A stretch of 64,000 nucleotides of DNA from Streptomyces leeuwenhoekii (GCF_001013905.1 NZ_LN831790.1:4106001-4170000), one strand, 5' to 3'. Counted from the first letter of the stretch, positions 53,262-61,891 are shown. The notes: generated by a model from the letters alone, not told the origin. Numbers and translations are program-made.

Positions 53262-53519
53262 ATGGGCCTCGGCGGGTGCATCATCCTCATCGCCGTGGGA
53301 GCCATCCTCACGTTCGCGACCGACTGGGACATGCAGGGCGTCAACCTCGATCTGGTGGGCGTCATCCTCATGATCGTCGGCCTGATCGGCGTCTCGACGT
53401 TCAGCAGCATCGCCCGGCGCCGGCGTGTGGTGGTCCCGCCCACCACACCGGTCGTCGACGAGCAGGTGGCCCCTCACCACCACCGCCGCGACGGATACGG
53501 CGACGGGTACGGCGTCTGA
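53262..53519 (+). CDS. DUF6458 family small membrane protein
   Basis: An 85-residue protein. It starts MGLGGCIILIAVGAILTFAT, has a short polar turn with WDMQGVNLDLVG, and a second TM helix (VILMIVGLIGVSTFSSIA), then a basic and His/Tyr/Gly-rich tail. The two-helix hairpin with the conserved IGxILxFAxD-like core fits DUF6458, found throughout actinobacteria with unknown function. GGGAGG lies 8 bases before the ATG. Separated by 101 bp from the aminopeptidase gene, it probably has its own promoter. Confidence 0.87.
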   Translation: MGLGGCIILIAVGAILTFATDWDMQGVNLDLVGVILMIVGLIGVSTFSSIARRRRVVVPPTTPVVDEQVAPHHHRRDGYGDGYGV

Positions 53520-53527
53520 ATCGAACG

Positions 53528-53544
53528 CTGAGTTCGATATTCAG
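53528..53544. promoter_or_regulatory. Upstream member of a paired 17-bp motif
   Basis: CTGAGTTCGATATTCAG resembles the sequence at 53569-53585 (CTGAGTTGATAACTCAG), 41 bp away. Both start CTGAGTT and end CAG. Confidence 0.4.
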
Positions 53545-53560
53545 TTTTCCCACATACGAC

Positions 53561-53593
53561 GCACTCTACTGAGTTGATAACTCAGTAGAGTGC
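53561..53593. promoter_or_regulatory. Perfect 15-bp inverted repeat before the 112-residue gene
   Basis: Arms 53561-53575 and 53579-53593 are perfectly complementary with a 3-base centre, ending 6 bases before the ATG at 53600. It is likely an operator, or a 5' hairpin controlling translation; a terminator for the DUF6458 gene is the alternative. Confidence 0.5.
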
Positions 53594-53599
53594 GAAGTT

Positions 53600-53938
53600 A
53601 TGGACTTCACTGTTATCGCGCACGCGGTCGAGGTGGACCACGGCGTCAAGCGCCTTTCCATGCGCTTCATCAAGAAGTACGCGGCGCCGGAACGCCAGCG
53701 GCTGAGCGCCGAGCTCTGCGCGGAGATCTCGCAGGAGTTCGAGAAGCTGGGCCTGCTCACCCTGCCCCGCCGGTTGCCGACGTCGGAGAACGAGTACGTC
53801 TTCGTCCTGGCGAAGGACAGCCCACTGGGCCAGACGGTGGCGCTCGCCTCGTCCCTCGCCGCGCTGGACCAGCTCGGCGAAAACCGGATGCCCTGGCTCT
53901 TCGACAACCACCCGGACGCCAAAAAACTACTGACCTGA
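53600..53938 (+). CDS. Hypothetical protein, 112 residues
   Basis: I do not recognise the family. The protein is soluble, mixed alpha/beta and about neutral. It contains HGVKRLSMRFIKKYAAPERQ, LTLPRRLPTSENEYVFV and a helix SPLGQTVALASSLAALDQL. The C-terminus is PDAKKLLT. There is no usable Shine-Dalgarno sequence (GCGAAGTT) before the ATG. The gene sits behind a perfect inverted repeat and before an AT-richer region, so it could be the regulated target of a repressor. Codon use is somewhat less GC-biased than in its neighbours, hinting at more recent acquisition. Confidence 0.65.
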   Translation: MDFTVIAHAVEVDHGVKRLSMRFIKKYAAPERQRLSAELCAEISQEFEKLGLLTLPRRLPTSENEYVFVLAKDSPLGQTVALASSLAALDQLGENRMPWLFDNHPDAKKLLT

Positions 53939-54590
53939 TTTTCGAACTTTCCTCAGCAGACGCGGTCACGCCTGTAAATGAACTGATCGTATTCACACAT
54001 CTCCAGTCCAGGCTGATTGATCACACGTGTCAGCAGACACACATTCGCTAGATTCATCCCTGCGCGAAGCGAGGCGCCTGCAACGCGCGAGCACCGCCGT
54101 TGCAGCGGACGCTCCATCACTTCTGTTGTTGTGCCATGGAGTAAGCCATGAACGCTCTCGCAGGACATTCCGCCGCCGTCGCCGCCGGCGGCAGGGACGG
54201 ACAGCCGTCCGGCATATTCGCGCACGCGAAGAAAACTCCTGATCACGCCGACACTGCGGGGCACGTCCGGCGTGACGACCCCCTTCGCGCCCGCAAGCGG
54301 GCGGCCGGGCAGGGCGGAGCGCGCGTCTCCCCTCCTCGGCGCGGCCGGGGCAGGGCCGGACAGTGGGGGTGCCGCGAGGTCCCGGAGCGCCGACCCGTGG
54401 CGGTCGTCTCCCTGCCCGGCGGTCGGGGCCCGGCCGTCCTCTGACCCGCACCGCACCCGGCCCGCACCGGCCGGTCCGCACCGCACCGGCCTTCCCCTTC
54501 GCTCCCCCTCCGCCTTCCCCCTCCCGCGCGCTGCTGCCCTCCCGCGTGCTCCCGCCCTCCCCGTCTCCCACCTCCACGAGGAGATCACCC
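53939..54590. other. Gap of 652 bp with AT-richer promoter-like DNA
   Basis: The first 120 bases are clearly less GC-rich than average and include ACACGTGT and a GTGTC-AGCA-GACAC inverted repeat (about 54026-54039). The rest is GC-rich. One short frame (54148-54444) has a ribosome site and is listed separately. No tRNA or terminator was recognised. Confidence 0.55.
54148..54444 (+). CDS. Possible small protein, 98 residues, unsupported by homology
   Basis: ATG preceded by GGAG with 6-base spacing. The first 40 residues (MNALAGHSAAVAAGGRDGQP) have plausible composition. After residue 45 it becomes an Arg/Gly/Pro-rich translation typical of non-coding GC-rich DNA. No domain or signal was recognised, and the third codon position is only moderately GC-biased. 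It may be a short regulatory peptide or chance. Confidence 0.25.
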   Translation: MNALAGHSAAVAAGGRDGQPSGIFAHAKKTPDHADTAGHVRRDDPLRARKRAAGQGGARVSPPRRGRGRAGQWGCREVPERRPVAVVSLPGGRGPAVL

Positions 54591-56921
54591 ATGGCCCTTC
54601 CCGTCCCCCGCTCCTTCTCGGTGCAGTGGGGTTCCGAGTCCGTCCTGGTGTCGAACGTCGACCCCGGTCTGCCGTCCCCCACCACGGACGCCGACCTCGC
54701 CACGGTGGTGACGGCGGGCCGGAGCAACCCGGCCGCCCTGCTGCCCGAGGCCGCCTGGCAGGCCATCGCCCGCGCCACCACCAGCCCCGACGCGGTGGCC
54801 GTCCAGCTACGGCCCACTCCGGCCGAGCCGACCGGGCTGCTCATGGTGGAGAACGTCGACGGCGCGACCCTGCGCTCGGTCGTCACCCGGGTGCACCTGA
54901 GCGAGCTGCTGCCCGGCATCCAGCCCCGTACCGGCATGGAGGTCATGGAGACCCCCGACCCCCAGGTGCAGGGAGTCACCGACGGCGGCCGTCCCTGCGC
55001 CAGCGTCCGGTACCGCTACGAGGACCTCGAGCACCTGCGGAACCACATGTGGCAAACCCTGCACGGCACGCTGTCGCTCAACAGCTACGGGCCCTCCATC
55101 CTCGCCCGCAAGGTCACCCGCAACCTGATCACCCACCCCGTCGAGATCACCTTCGACGACGGCACCGAGTCCTTCCACGCCCTGGTGGTCCGGGACGGCA
55201 TCACCCGGCTCGCCAGCGCCTGGGAGGTCCTCGCCGGCCCCGACGCCGAGGCCGCCGACGTCGCCCAGCTCGCCGTCGACTCGCTCTTCGGCAAGACGGC
55301 CGCCGCCTCCGGGCCGGGCGGCGAGCCCCTGGAGCGACGGCTGGCCGCCGGGCGGGAGAAGTGGCGCCGCAGGCTCAGGGAGGAGTTCGCCCGGGAGATC
55401 GCCGCGCCGGAGCCCGGGCCGCGCGCCGCCCAGATCGCGCAGACCTACGTCGTGCCCGCGCAGATCGCGGTGGGCGCCGAGGGACACCCGGGCCACCTCC
55501 TCGCCGCCGAGGACATCTTCGACGACGCGATCCGGTCCGTACTGGCCTCCGTGCACGTGGAGTTCAAGCAGTGGGACACGGCCGCGCAGAACGTCGAGGT
55601 CGCCACCCGCGCCCTGAAGCGGGTGATCCAGCTCGGCGACTCGCTGGTGCCGAAGGACGATCTGCAGACCATCTACGGGCTCGCCGTGGGCCGGATCCCC
55701 GTGGAGGAACTGCCCCGCGTCTTCGACGAGGAACCGGCACCCCCCGGCACCGCCCTGTGGCGGGCCGTCTACCTGGTGCACGCCCTGACCCGCCCCGAGC
55801 TGCTGGAACCCCTCAAAGACCAGGCCAAGGCCATCAAGGGCGGCAAGCGGATGGGGCTGAAGGGCTTCGCGGAGCTCCTCGGCCCGCTGATCGACCTGCC
55901 CTGGCGGGCGCACAAGAAGCACGTCACCAAGCAGGCCCGCAACGCCTGGAACAACGGCGGTGTGCTGACCTCCGACGTGATCCAGGAGTGGGAGCCGCGG
56001 CCCACCGACGACTTCACGGCCCTCGTGGGACCCGCGATGGCCGGGGACATCGACGCGCGCTGCACCCTGGCCGTGGCCGGCGGCGTGGCCCTGATCGCCG
56101 ACAAGCTGCTCACCCGGAACGTCGGCTCCGCCCTGATGGCCGCCAAGGAGAAGGGCGGCGTCCCCTTCCGTGCCGACGTCAACCAGGTGATCGAGGACCT
56201 GTCCCAGGAGCACAACGAGGTGGGACTGTGGACCCTGGCCCTGGCCGCCGAACGGTTCCGCGGCGACTCGCTGCCGGAGAACGCGGTGACCATGCGCCAG
56301 CTCGTCCACAAGCAGCGGACCGGCGGTGCGACCGGGTCCGGCGGCGCGCCGTACGCGCACCTGAAGGTGGACCTCTCCGCCCCGGACCGGATCGAACGCG
56401 ACGACGACGGCGTGCCGGTGCTGCTGCACCAGTGGGACGTCGTCTGGGCCTCGAACCCCGACCGTGCGCGCAAGGCCCACCCCCCGAGGTCCGCGCTGAT
56501 CCCCCCGCCCCGCCCGGCCTCCTCCGACGGCGCCCGGACCACGGAACAGCACGGAGAAGGCACGGCAGGCACGGCAGGCGCGGACGGCGCGGACGGGGAG
56601 CTCTCCGGTGCGCGGGCGGGGGGCGCGGCCGGCGGGCCGGGCCCCGACCCGCGGCCGGCCAGCCGGCGCGCCGCCGACTACCGGCAGGTGCTGAAGGCGA
56701 ACGTGACGGCGGCCCGGGACGCCCTGGACCAGCTCCTCATGCTGGACCCGGAGGTCGGCAGCCACACCCCCGTCGTCCCGCAGAGCACCCTCGACGTCCT
56801 CCTGGAGCAGCTCGTCAGCCTCCAGGCGGACGTGGAGAACCTGCGCCGCAAGACCGCGCGGGCCGACGACCCCGCGGTGGAACAGGACGCCGACGAGGAG
56901 GCGGTCGAGGCCGGTGTCTAG
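54591..56921 (+). CDS. Large protein of unknown function with ParB/sulfiredoxin-like motif
   Basis: A 776-residue cytoplasmic protein I cannot assign to a family. Residues about 155-235 contain NLITHPVEITFDDGTESFHA followed by VVRDGITRLASAWEVLAG. The core DGITRLASA is reminiscent of the DGxHRLxAA motif of ParB/sulfiredoxin-fold domains (His replaced by Thr). The middle part is helical. The stretch about 635-700 is a disordered Gly/Ala/Pro linker, and the end (about 700-760) is a coiled coil (RQVLKANVTAARDALDQLLM). The ATG follows GAGGAG by 7 bases. It is not in an operon; a terminator follows. ParB homology is a guess from one motif. Confidence 0.75.
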   Translation: MALPVPRSFSVQWGSESVLVSNVDPGLPSPTTDADLATVVTAGRSNPAALLPEAAWQAIARATTSPDAVAVQLRPTPAEPTGLLMVENVDGATLRSVVTRVHLSELLPGIQPRTGMEVMETPDPQVQGVTDGGRPCASVRYRYEDLEHLRNHMWQTLHGTLSLNSYGPSILARKVTRNLITHPVEITFDDGTESFHALVVRDGITRLASAWEVLAGPDAEAADVAQLAVDSLFGKTAAASGPGGEPLERRLAAGREKWRRRLREEFAREIAAPEPGPRAAQIAQTYVVPAQIAVGAEGHPGHLLAAEDIFDDAIRSVLASVHVEFKQWDTAAQNVEVATRALKRVIQLGDSLVPKDDLQTIYGLAVGRIPVEELPRVFDEEPAPPGTALWRAVYLVHALTRPELLEPLKDQAKAIKGGKRMGLKGFAELLGPLIDLPWRAHKKHVTKQARNAWNNGGVLTSDVIQEWEPRPTDDFTALVGPAMAGDIDARCTLAVAGGVALIADKLLTRNVGSALMAAKEKGGVPFRADVNQVIEDLSQEHNEVGLWTLALAAERFRGDSLPENAVTMRQLVHKQRTGGATGSGGAPYAHLKVDLSAPDRIERDDDGVPVLLHQWDVVWASNPDRARKAHPPRSALIPPPRPASSDGARTTEQHGEGTAGTAGADGADGELSGARAGGAAGGPGPDPRPASRRAADYRQVLKANVTAARDALDQLLMLDPEVGSHTPVVPQSTLDVLLEQLVSLQADVENLRRKTARADDPAVEQDADEEAVEAGV

Positions 56922-56926
56922 ACCGG

Positions 56927-56963
56927 CGCCCTCCGCCTGACGTCAGGCGTCAGGCGGAGGGCG
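56927..56963. terminator. Terminator between the 776-residue gene and the thioredoxin/NHL gene
   Basis: A 15-17 bp inverted repeat (56927-56941 with 56949-56963). The unit GCGTCAGGCG recurs just after it. Confidence 0.7.
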
Positions 56964-56998
56964 TCAGGCGTCGGATATCGGACGCTGGATTCCGGATG

Positions 56999-58846
56999 TC
57001 AGGCGTCGGCGTCGGCGTCGGCGTCCATGCCCGCCAGCACCAGCGGCAGCCGGTCCGCCCCGCCCTCGGTCAGGCGGAGCGGTACGCCCCAGTCCTGCTG
57101 GTGGACGTGGCAGGCCGGGTACTCGTTGGCGGGGTCGTCGTCGCAGGACGCCGCCATCGCGGAGACATGGAGGACCCCTTCGGGGACGGCGGGGTCGAGT
57201 TCCAGGTCGCGGGAGAGATCGGTGCCCGCGCCCTCGCCGTGCAGCAGCAGCTCGGGCGGGGTGGCGGAGACCAGCAGCCGGGTCGAGGGACCGTAGCGGG
57301 TGTCGAGCTTCTGCCCCGCCGGGGCCTGGAAGATCACGTCCAGCCGGAGCCGGCCGGGGGCCACCTCGGTCGCCGCGCGCTGGGTGCGGTGGGCGACGGC
57401 CTCCACCCGCACCGCCTCCTCCGGCAGCCGGAGCCGGGTCAGGCGGTGCCGGGCCGACTCCACCACCACGATGTCGTCGCCCACGAGCACGGCGTCGCTG
57501 GGCTCGCGCAGATCCGTCGCCAGGGTGGTGACCTCCCCCGTCCGCGGGTCGTAGCGGCGCAGGGCGTGGTTGTAGGTGTCGCTGACGGCGACCGAGCCGT
57601 CCGGCAGCGCCGTGACGCCCAGCGGGTGCTGGAGCAGGGCCTGGCCCGCGGCGCCGTCCCGGTGCCCGAAGTCGAACAGCCCGGTGCCCACCGCGGTGTG
57701 CACGGCGCCGTCGAGGTCGACCCAGCGCAGCGCGGACGTCTCGGAGTCGGCGAGCCACAGCCGCTCGGGGGTGGCCGCGAGCCCCGAGGGCTGCGCGAAC
57801 CACGCCTCGGCGCCCGGGCCGTCGACCAGGCCCTCGTTGGTCGTCCCGGCCGCGACCGCGACGGTCCCGCCGTCCGGGTCGTAGGACCAGAGCTGGTGGA
57901 CGCCGGCCATGGCGATCCACACCCGGCCGTTCCACCAGGCCACGTCCCAGGGCGAGGAGAGGCTGACCTCGCGTCCGGGGCCGGAGGTGGCATCGCCCTG
58001 CATCCACTGGCGGCCGGTCCCGGCCAGGGTCGTGACCTCGCCGGAGGCCGGGTCGAGGCGGCGCAGGGCGTGGTTGACGGTGTCGGCGACGACCACGGAG
58101 CCGTCCTCCAGCAGCGCCAGGCCCTGCGGCTCGTTGAAGGCCGCGGTGCCGGCGTCCCCGTCCGCGAAGCCGCGCGTCCCGGTGCCGATCCGCCGCACCA
58201 CGCTCTCCCCGTCCTGCGCGAGCTCCACCAGCTGGTGCCGGGTGGTGTCGCTGACCAGGAAGTTCCCGGACGGCAGCAGCAGGGCCTTGCCCGGGAAGCG
58301 CAGGGTCGTCGGCTCCGGCTCCGGCGGCACGTACGGCCCGTCGCCGCGCCGCAGCGTCCCCTTCGCCGCGTGCTCGGCCTCCAGCTCCTCCACCAGCCGC
58401 TCGATGGCGTGGGCGTGCCCCTCGCCGGCGTGCTGCGCGACGACGTACCCCTCGGGGTCGATCACCACGAGCGTGGGCCAGGCCCGCACCGCGTACTGCT
58501 TCCAGGTGGCCAGCTCCGGGTCGTCCAGGACGGGGTGCTCGACGCCGTACCGCTCCACGGCGTCCACCACCGCCTGGTGCTCGGCCTCGTGCACGAACTT
58601 CGGCGAGTGCACGCCGATGATCACGACCGTGTCCCGGTGTTTCTCCTCCAGCTCGCGCAGCTCGTCCAGGACGTGCAGGCAGTTGATGCAGCAGAAGGTC
58701 CAGAAATCCAGGACGACGATGCGCCCTCGCAGGTCGGCGAGGGTGTACTGCCGACCGCCCGTGTTCAGCCAGCCGCCCTTGCCGATCAGCTCGGGGGCGC
58801 GGACACGGGCACGTCGGGGAGCCGGGGCCGGGGATGAAGCGGTCAT
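56999..58846 (-). CDS. Thioredoxin-fold/NHL repeat protein (NHLRC2-like)
   Basis: A 615-residue protein. The N-terminal thioredoxin-like domain (about 15-160) has WTFCCINCLH, with the redox pair Cys53-Ile-Asn-Cys56 and a second Cys52. A six-bladed NHL beta-propeller (about 175-500; e.g. NEPQGLALLEDGSVVVADTV and HPLGVTALPDGSVAVSDTYN) follows, then a C-terminal beta domain (about 510-600). This matches the NHLRC2 family of thioredoxin-propeller proteins. No signal peptide, so it acts in the cytoplasm. The tail repeats Asp-Ala, encoded by tandem GGCGTC units, which is slippage-prone. Confidence 0.9.
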   Translation of the reverse strand: MTASSPAPAPRRARVRAPELIGKGGWLNTGGRQYTLADLRGRIVVLDFWTFCCINCLHVLDELRELEEKHRDTVVIIGVHSPKFVHEAEHQAVVDAVERYGVEHPVLDDPELATWKQYAVRAWPTLVVIDPEGYVVAQHAGEGHAHAIERLVEELEAEHAAKGTLRRGDGPYVPPEPEPTTLRFPGKALLLPSGNFLVSDTTRHQLVELAQDGESVVRRIGTGTRGFADGDAGTAAFNEPQGLALLEDGSVVVADTVNHALRRLDPASGEVTTLAGTGRQWMQGDATSGPGREVSLSSPWDVAWWNGRVWIAMAGVHQLWSYDPDGGTVAVAAGTTNEGLVDGPGAEAWFAQPSGLAATPERLWLADSETSALRWVDLDGAVHTAVGTGLFDFGHRDGAAGQALLQHPLGVTALPDGSVAVSDTYNHALRRYDPRTGEVTTLATDLREPSDAVLVGDDIVVVESARHRLTRLRLPEEAVRVEAVAHRTQRAATEVAPGRLRLDVIFQAPAGQKLDTRYGPSTRLLVSATPPELLLHGEGAGTDLSRDLELDPAVPEGVLHVSAMAASCDDDPANEYPACHVHQQDWGVPLRLTEGGADRLPLVLAGMDADADADA

Positions 58847-58908
58847 GGATCAAGGGTGCCACTCGCCGCGGACGTCCGGGCCGGCCCCCGGCCCGTTCGT
58901 GCCCCGCG

Positions 58909-59301
58909 TCACCTCAGCGCGTGTCCCGTCGTGGCGTCCACGTGGTCCGGTACGTCCTCGTGGCGGTCGCCGACGGTGAGGGTGCCGGTGGGTTCGAAGA
59001 GGAGGATCTCGGTGGGGACGGGGGCGTACGGCTTGTGCTCCGTGCCGCGCGGCACCGTGAAGACCGAGCCCTTCGGCAGGACGACCGTGCGCTCACCGGC
59101 CGGCTCCCGCAGGCCGATGCGGAGTTCCCCGGACAGGACGAGGAAGAACTCGTCGGTGTGGTCGTGGACGTGCCAGACGTGTTCGCCCTCCACCTTGGCG
59201 ACGCGGACGTCGTAGTCGTTGACGGCGGTGACGATGCGGGGGCTCCACCGCTCGTCGAAGGAGGCGAGGGCGGCGGCGAGCGAGATCGGTTCCTGGGTCA
59301 T
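58909..59301 (-). CDS. Cupin domain-containing protein
   Basis: A 130-residue single cupin. The metal-binding motif is HVWHVHDHTDEFFLVLSGEL (His, His and Glu in the usual order) and the second motif is VFTVPRGTEHKPYAP (final His). Such small cupins bind divalent metals and may be isomerases, dioxygenases or sensors. The ATG at 59301 has GAGGA 7 bases upstream. It is divergent from a GlxA regulator gene whose ATG is 51 bp away, so the regulator probably controls it. Confidence 0.87.
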   Translation of the reverse strand: MTQEPISLAAALASFDERWSPRIVTAVNDYDVRVAKVEGEHVWHVHDHTDEFFLVLSGELRIGLREPAGERTVVLPKGSVFTVPRGTEHKPYAPVPTEILLFEPTGTLTVGDRHEDVPDHVDATTGHALR

Positions 59302-59352
59302 GCGGTCATCCTCGGGGTACCCCGCGCACCGCACGAGTGCTAGGAATCGCAC

Positions 59353-60366
59353 ATGCCGCAAGGATTCTCTCAAGCCTCCCCGGCCGTGCGTCCGCACCGC
59401 GTGGCCGTGATCGTCGATGAGGGCACCAACCCGTTCGAGGTGGGCGTCGCCACCGAGCTGTTCGGGCTGCCGCGGCCCGAGCTGGGGGCCGACGGTCCGC
59501 TGTACGAGGTGACGCTGTGCACGCCGGATCCGCAGGTGCGGATGAACCACGGCTTCTTCACGCTGACCGGCGTGCCGGGCCTGGAGGCGGCGGACGACGC
59601 CGACACCCTCGTCGTACCGGGCCGTCCGGACAACGTCGTCCCGCGTGGGGAGGCCGTCCTGGACGCGATCCGCCGCACGCACGCGCGCGGGGCCCGCGTG
59701 GTGAGTTTCTGCACCGGCACCTTCGCGCTCGCCGAGGCAGGGCTGCTGGACGGGCGCCGGGCGACGACCCACTGGATGTGGGCGGAGTCCTTCCGCGCGC
59801 TGCACCCGGGGGTCGTGCTGGAACCGGACGTGCTCTTCGTGGACGAGGGCGACCTCCTCACCGCCGCGGGCAGCGCCGCCGCGCTGGACCTGGGGCTGCA
59901 CCTGTGGCGGCTCGACCACGGCGCGGAGATCGCCAACGCCGTCTCCCGCCGGCTGGTGTTCGCCGCGCACCGCGACGGCGGGCAGCGGCAGTTCGTGGAG
60001 CGGCCGGTGCCCGCCGTGCCCGACGAGTCACTGGGGCCGCTGCTGGCGTGGGCGCAGGAGCGGCTGGACGAGCCGCTGACGGTGGCGGATCTGGCGGCCC
60101 GCGCGGCGGTCTCCCCGGCCACGCTGCACCGGCGGTTCCGGGCGCAGCTCGGGACGACGCCGCTCGCCTGGCTGACGGCCGAGCGGGTCACGCTCGCGCG
60201 GCGGCTGATCGAGCGCGGGGAGGCGCGGCTGGACGTGGTGGCCGCCCGGTGCGGCCTCGGCACCGCCGCGAACCTGCGGGCGCGGCTGCGGCGGGAGACC
60301 GGACTCAGCCCGTCGGCCTACCGGCGGCGTTTCGCGGCGGCCGCCGGGGAACCGCTCCGTGCATGA
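59353..60366 (+). CDS. GlxA family transcriptional regulator (DJ-1/PfpI plus AraC HTH)
   Basis: A 337-residue regulator. The N-terminal DJ-1/PfpI-like domain (about 15-185) has the FCTGTFALAEAGLLDGRRAT nucleophile-elbow region with Cys at the usual position. The C-terminal AraC-type DNA-binding domain (about 225-325) includes LTVADLAARAAVSPATLHRR and ARRLIERGEARLDVVAARCG. It resembles GlxA-type regulators of amide or aldehyde catabolism. The ATG at 59353 is close behind TAGGAA, perhaps a -10. Its stop overlaps the next gene as ATGA. Confidence 0.92.
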   Translation: MPQGFSQASPAVRPHRVAVIVDEGTNPFEVGVATELFGLPRPELGADGPLYEVTLCTPDPQVRMNHGFFTLTGVPGLEAADDADTLVVPGRPDNVVPRGEAVLDAIRRTHARGARVVSFCTGTFALAEAGLLDGRRATTHWMWAESFRALHPGVVLEPDVLFVDEGDLLTAAGSAAALDLGLHLWRLDHGAEIANAVSRRLVFAAHRDGGQRQFVERPVPAVPDESLGPLLAWAQERLDEPLTVADLAARAAVSPATLHRRFRAQLGTTPLAWLTAERVTLARRLIERGEARLDVVAARCGLGTAANLRARLRRETGLSPSAYRRRFAAAAGEPLRA

Positions 60367-60857
60367 GATTCCTCGTGTACGACCGGCTCCTCGGCTTCGG
60401 TGACGACTACTGGATCGAGGACGACCGCGGCAACAAGGTCTTCCTCGTCGACGGCAAGGCGATGCGCCTGCGGGACAGGTGGGAGCTGAAGGACGTCCGG
60501 GGGCGGGTCCTGATCGACATCCGGCAGAAGATGCTCGCCCTGCGGGACACGATGGTGATCGAGCGGGGCGGCGAGCCGCTGGCGCGGATCAAGCGCAGGC
60601 GGCTGTCGCTGCTGCGCAACCACTACCGGGTGTCCCTGGCCGACGGGAACGAGCTGGACGTCAGCGGCCGGATCCTCGACCGGGAGTTCGCCATCGAGTA
60701 CGACGGCGAACTGCTGGCCGTCGTCTCCCGGCGCCTGCTGACCGTGCGGGACACCTACGGCGTGGACATCGTCCGCGAGGACGCCGATCCGGCGCTGCTC
60801 ATCGCGGTGACGGTGTGCGTGATCCACCTCTCCGAGAAGGAGCGGGAGGAGGGCTGA
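60363..60857 (+). CDS. LURP-one-related / phospholipid scramblase-like protein
   Basis: A 164-residue protein of the LOR/PLSCR (DUF567) fold, a 12-stranded barrel around a central helix. Typical motifs are DRLLGFGDDYWIEDDRGNKV, LRDTMVIERGGEPLARIKRR and the C-terminal hydrophobic helix PALLIAVTVCVIHLSEKERE. Found widely in actinobacteria; no function is proven. ATG overlaps the preceding regulator stop by 4 bp, so it is translationally coupled to the GlxA regulator. Confidence 0.88.
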   Translation: MRFLVYDRLLGFGDDYWIEDDRGNKVFLVDGKAMRLRDRWELKDVRGRVLIDIRQKMLALRDTMVIERGGEPLARIKRRRLSLLRNHYRVSLADGNELDVSGRILDREFAIEYDGELLAVVSRRLLTVRDTYGVDIVREDADPALLIAVTVCVIHLSEKEREEG

Positions 60858-60923
60858 CGCGCCGGCCCCACGCGGCTCCCGGAGCGGCGCGGCCACCGGC
60901 CCGGAGCGGCCCGCCCAGCGGGA

Positions 60924-61042
60924 ACACCGGCCCGGCGCGGCCACCGGCCCGGCGCGGCCACCGGCCCGGCACGGCCACCGGCCCGGCACGGCCACCGGCC
61001 CGGCACGGCCACCGGCCCGGCACGGCCACCGGCCCGGTGCGG
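60924..61042. repeat. Minisatellite, seven tandem copies of a 17-bp unit
   Basis: The unit CCACCGGCCCGGCACGG recurs at 60941, 60958, 60975, 60992, 61009 and 61026, with a preceding variant copy at 60924. Four copies are identical; the others differ at one or two bases. Seventeen bp is not a multiple of three and the tract lies between convergent stops, so it is non-coding. Confidence 0.9.
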
Positions 61043-61072
61043 CCACCGGCCGGGGCCACCGCCCCGGCGCGA

Positions 61073-61891
61073 CTACCGGCCCGGCGGTGCGTCCAGCCCC
61101 AGGACGCGGTCCTTCAGGGCCGGGAAGCGCTCCCGGGTGGCCGCCACCGTCGCCGGGTCGAACTCCACGGTGAGGACCTGCTCGTCCGGGCCCGCCTCCG
61201 CGAGCACCTCGCCCCAGGGATCGACCACGATCGAGTGGCCGGCCTGCGGGACTCCCGCATGGGTCCCGGCCGTTCCGCACGCGAGGACGAACGCCTGGTT
61301 CTCCACCGCCCGGGCCCGGGCCAGCAGCGTCCAGTGGGACCGGCGGCGCTCGGGCCAGCCCGCCGGGACGACGAGCGTCTCGGCACCTGCGGCGACCAGC
61401 CCGCGGAAGAGTTCGGGGAAACGGAGGTCGTAGCAGGTCGCCACGCCGAGGGTGGTGTGCGGCAGACGGACCGTCACCAGCTCGCTGCCCGCGGCCATCA
61501 GCACGGCCTCGCCCTTGTCGAAGCCGAAGCGGTGGATCTTGCGGTAGGCGGCGGCCAGGTCTCCGGAGGGGGAGAAGACCAGGGAGGTGTTGTAGAGGGG
61601 GCCGTCCCCCGCGGCCGAGTCCCCGGCCGGGGCCCGCTCTGGGATCGAGCCCGCGTGCAGCCACACGCCCGCCTCGCTCGCGGCCTCGGCCATCGCCTCG
61701 TACGTGGGGCCCTTCAGCGGCTCGGCCCCGGCGCCGAAGTCCTCGAAGGCGAAGGCACCGGTGGTCCACAGCTCCGGGAGGACGACGAGGTCGGCGCCCG
61801 CCTGTTCCCGTACCAGGGAGGCCACACGCCGACGGCGCGAGGCGACCGATTCCGCCTCGTCCACGGCGATCTGGATCAGAGAAGCGCGCAC
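61073..61891 (-). CDS. Carbon-nitrogen hydrolase (nitrilase superfamily amidase)
   Basis: A 272-residue amidase. The catalytic triad is Glu in LVVLPELWTTGAF, Lys in AAYRKIHRFGF and Cys in GVATCYDLRFPELFRG. It resembles omega-amidase and deaminated-glutathione amidase types. The GTG at 61891 begins VRASLIQIAVDEAES; the frame stays open upstream but without family similarity. TAGTGT lies just upstream. The gene ends at the 17-bp minisatellite. Confidence 0.9.
   Translation of the reverse strand: MRASLIQIAVDEAESVASRRRRVASLVREQAGADLVVLPELWTTGAFAFEDFGAGAEPLKGPTYEAMAEAASEAGVWLHAGSIPERAPAGDSAAGDGPLYNTSLVFSPSGDLAAAYRKIHRFGFDKGEAVLMAAGSELVTVRLPHTTLGVATCYDLRFPELFRGLVAAGAETLVVPAGWPERRRSHWTLLARARAVENQAFVLACGTAGTHAGVPQAGHSIVVDPWGEVLAEAGPDEQVLTVEFDPATVAATRERFPALKDRVLGLDAPPGR

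Noticed and set aside
54272..58837. Plus-strand frame of about 1500 codons spanning two real genes
   Set aside because: It covers the 776-residue gene in another frame and the antisense of the NHL protein. Composition is Arg/Gly/Pro-rich without domain or start signal.
60880..61075. CRISPR-like short tandem repeats
   Set aside because: The 17-bp units are contiguous with no unique spacers and no cas genes nearby: a minisatellite, not a CRISPR array.
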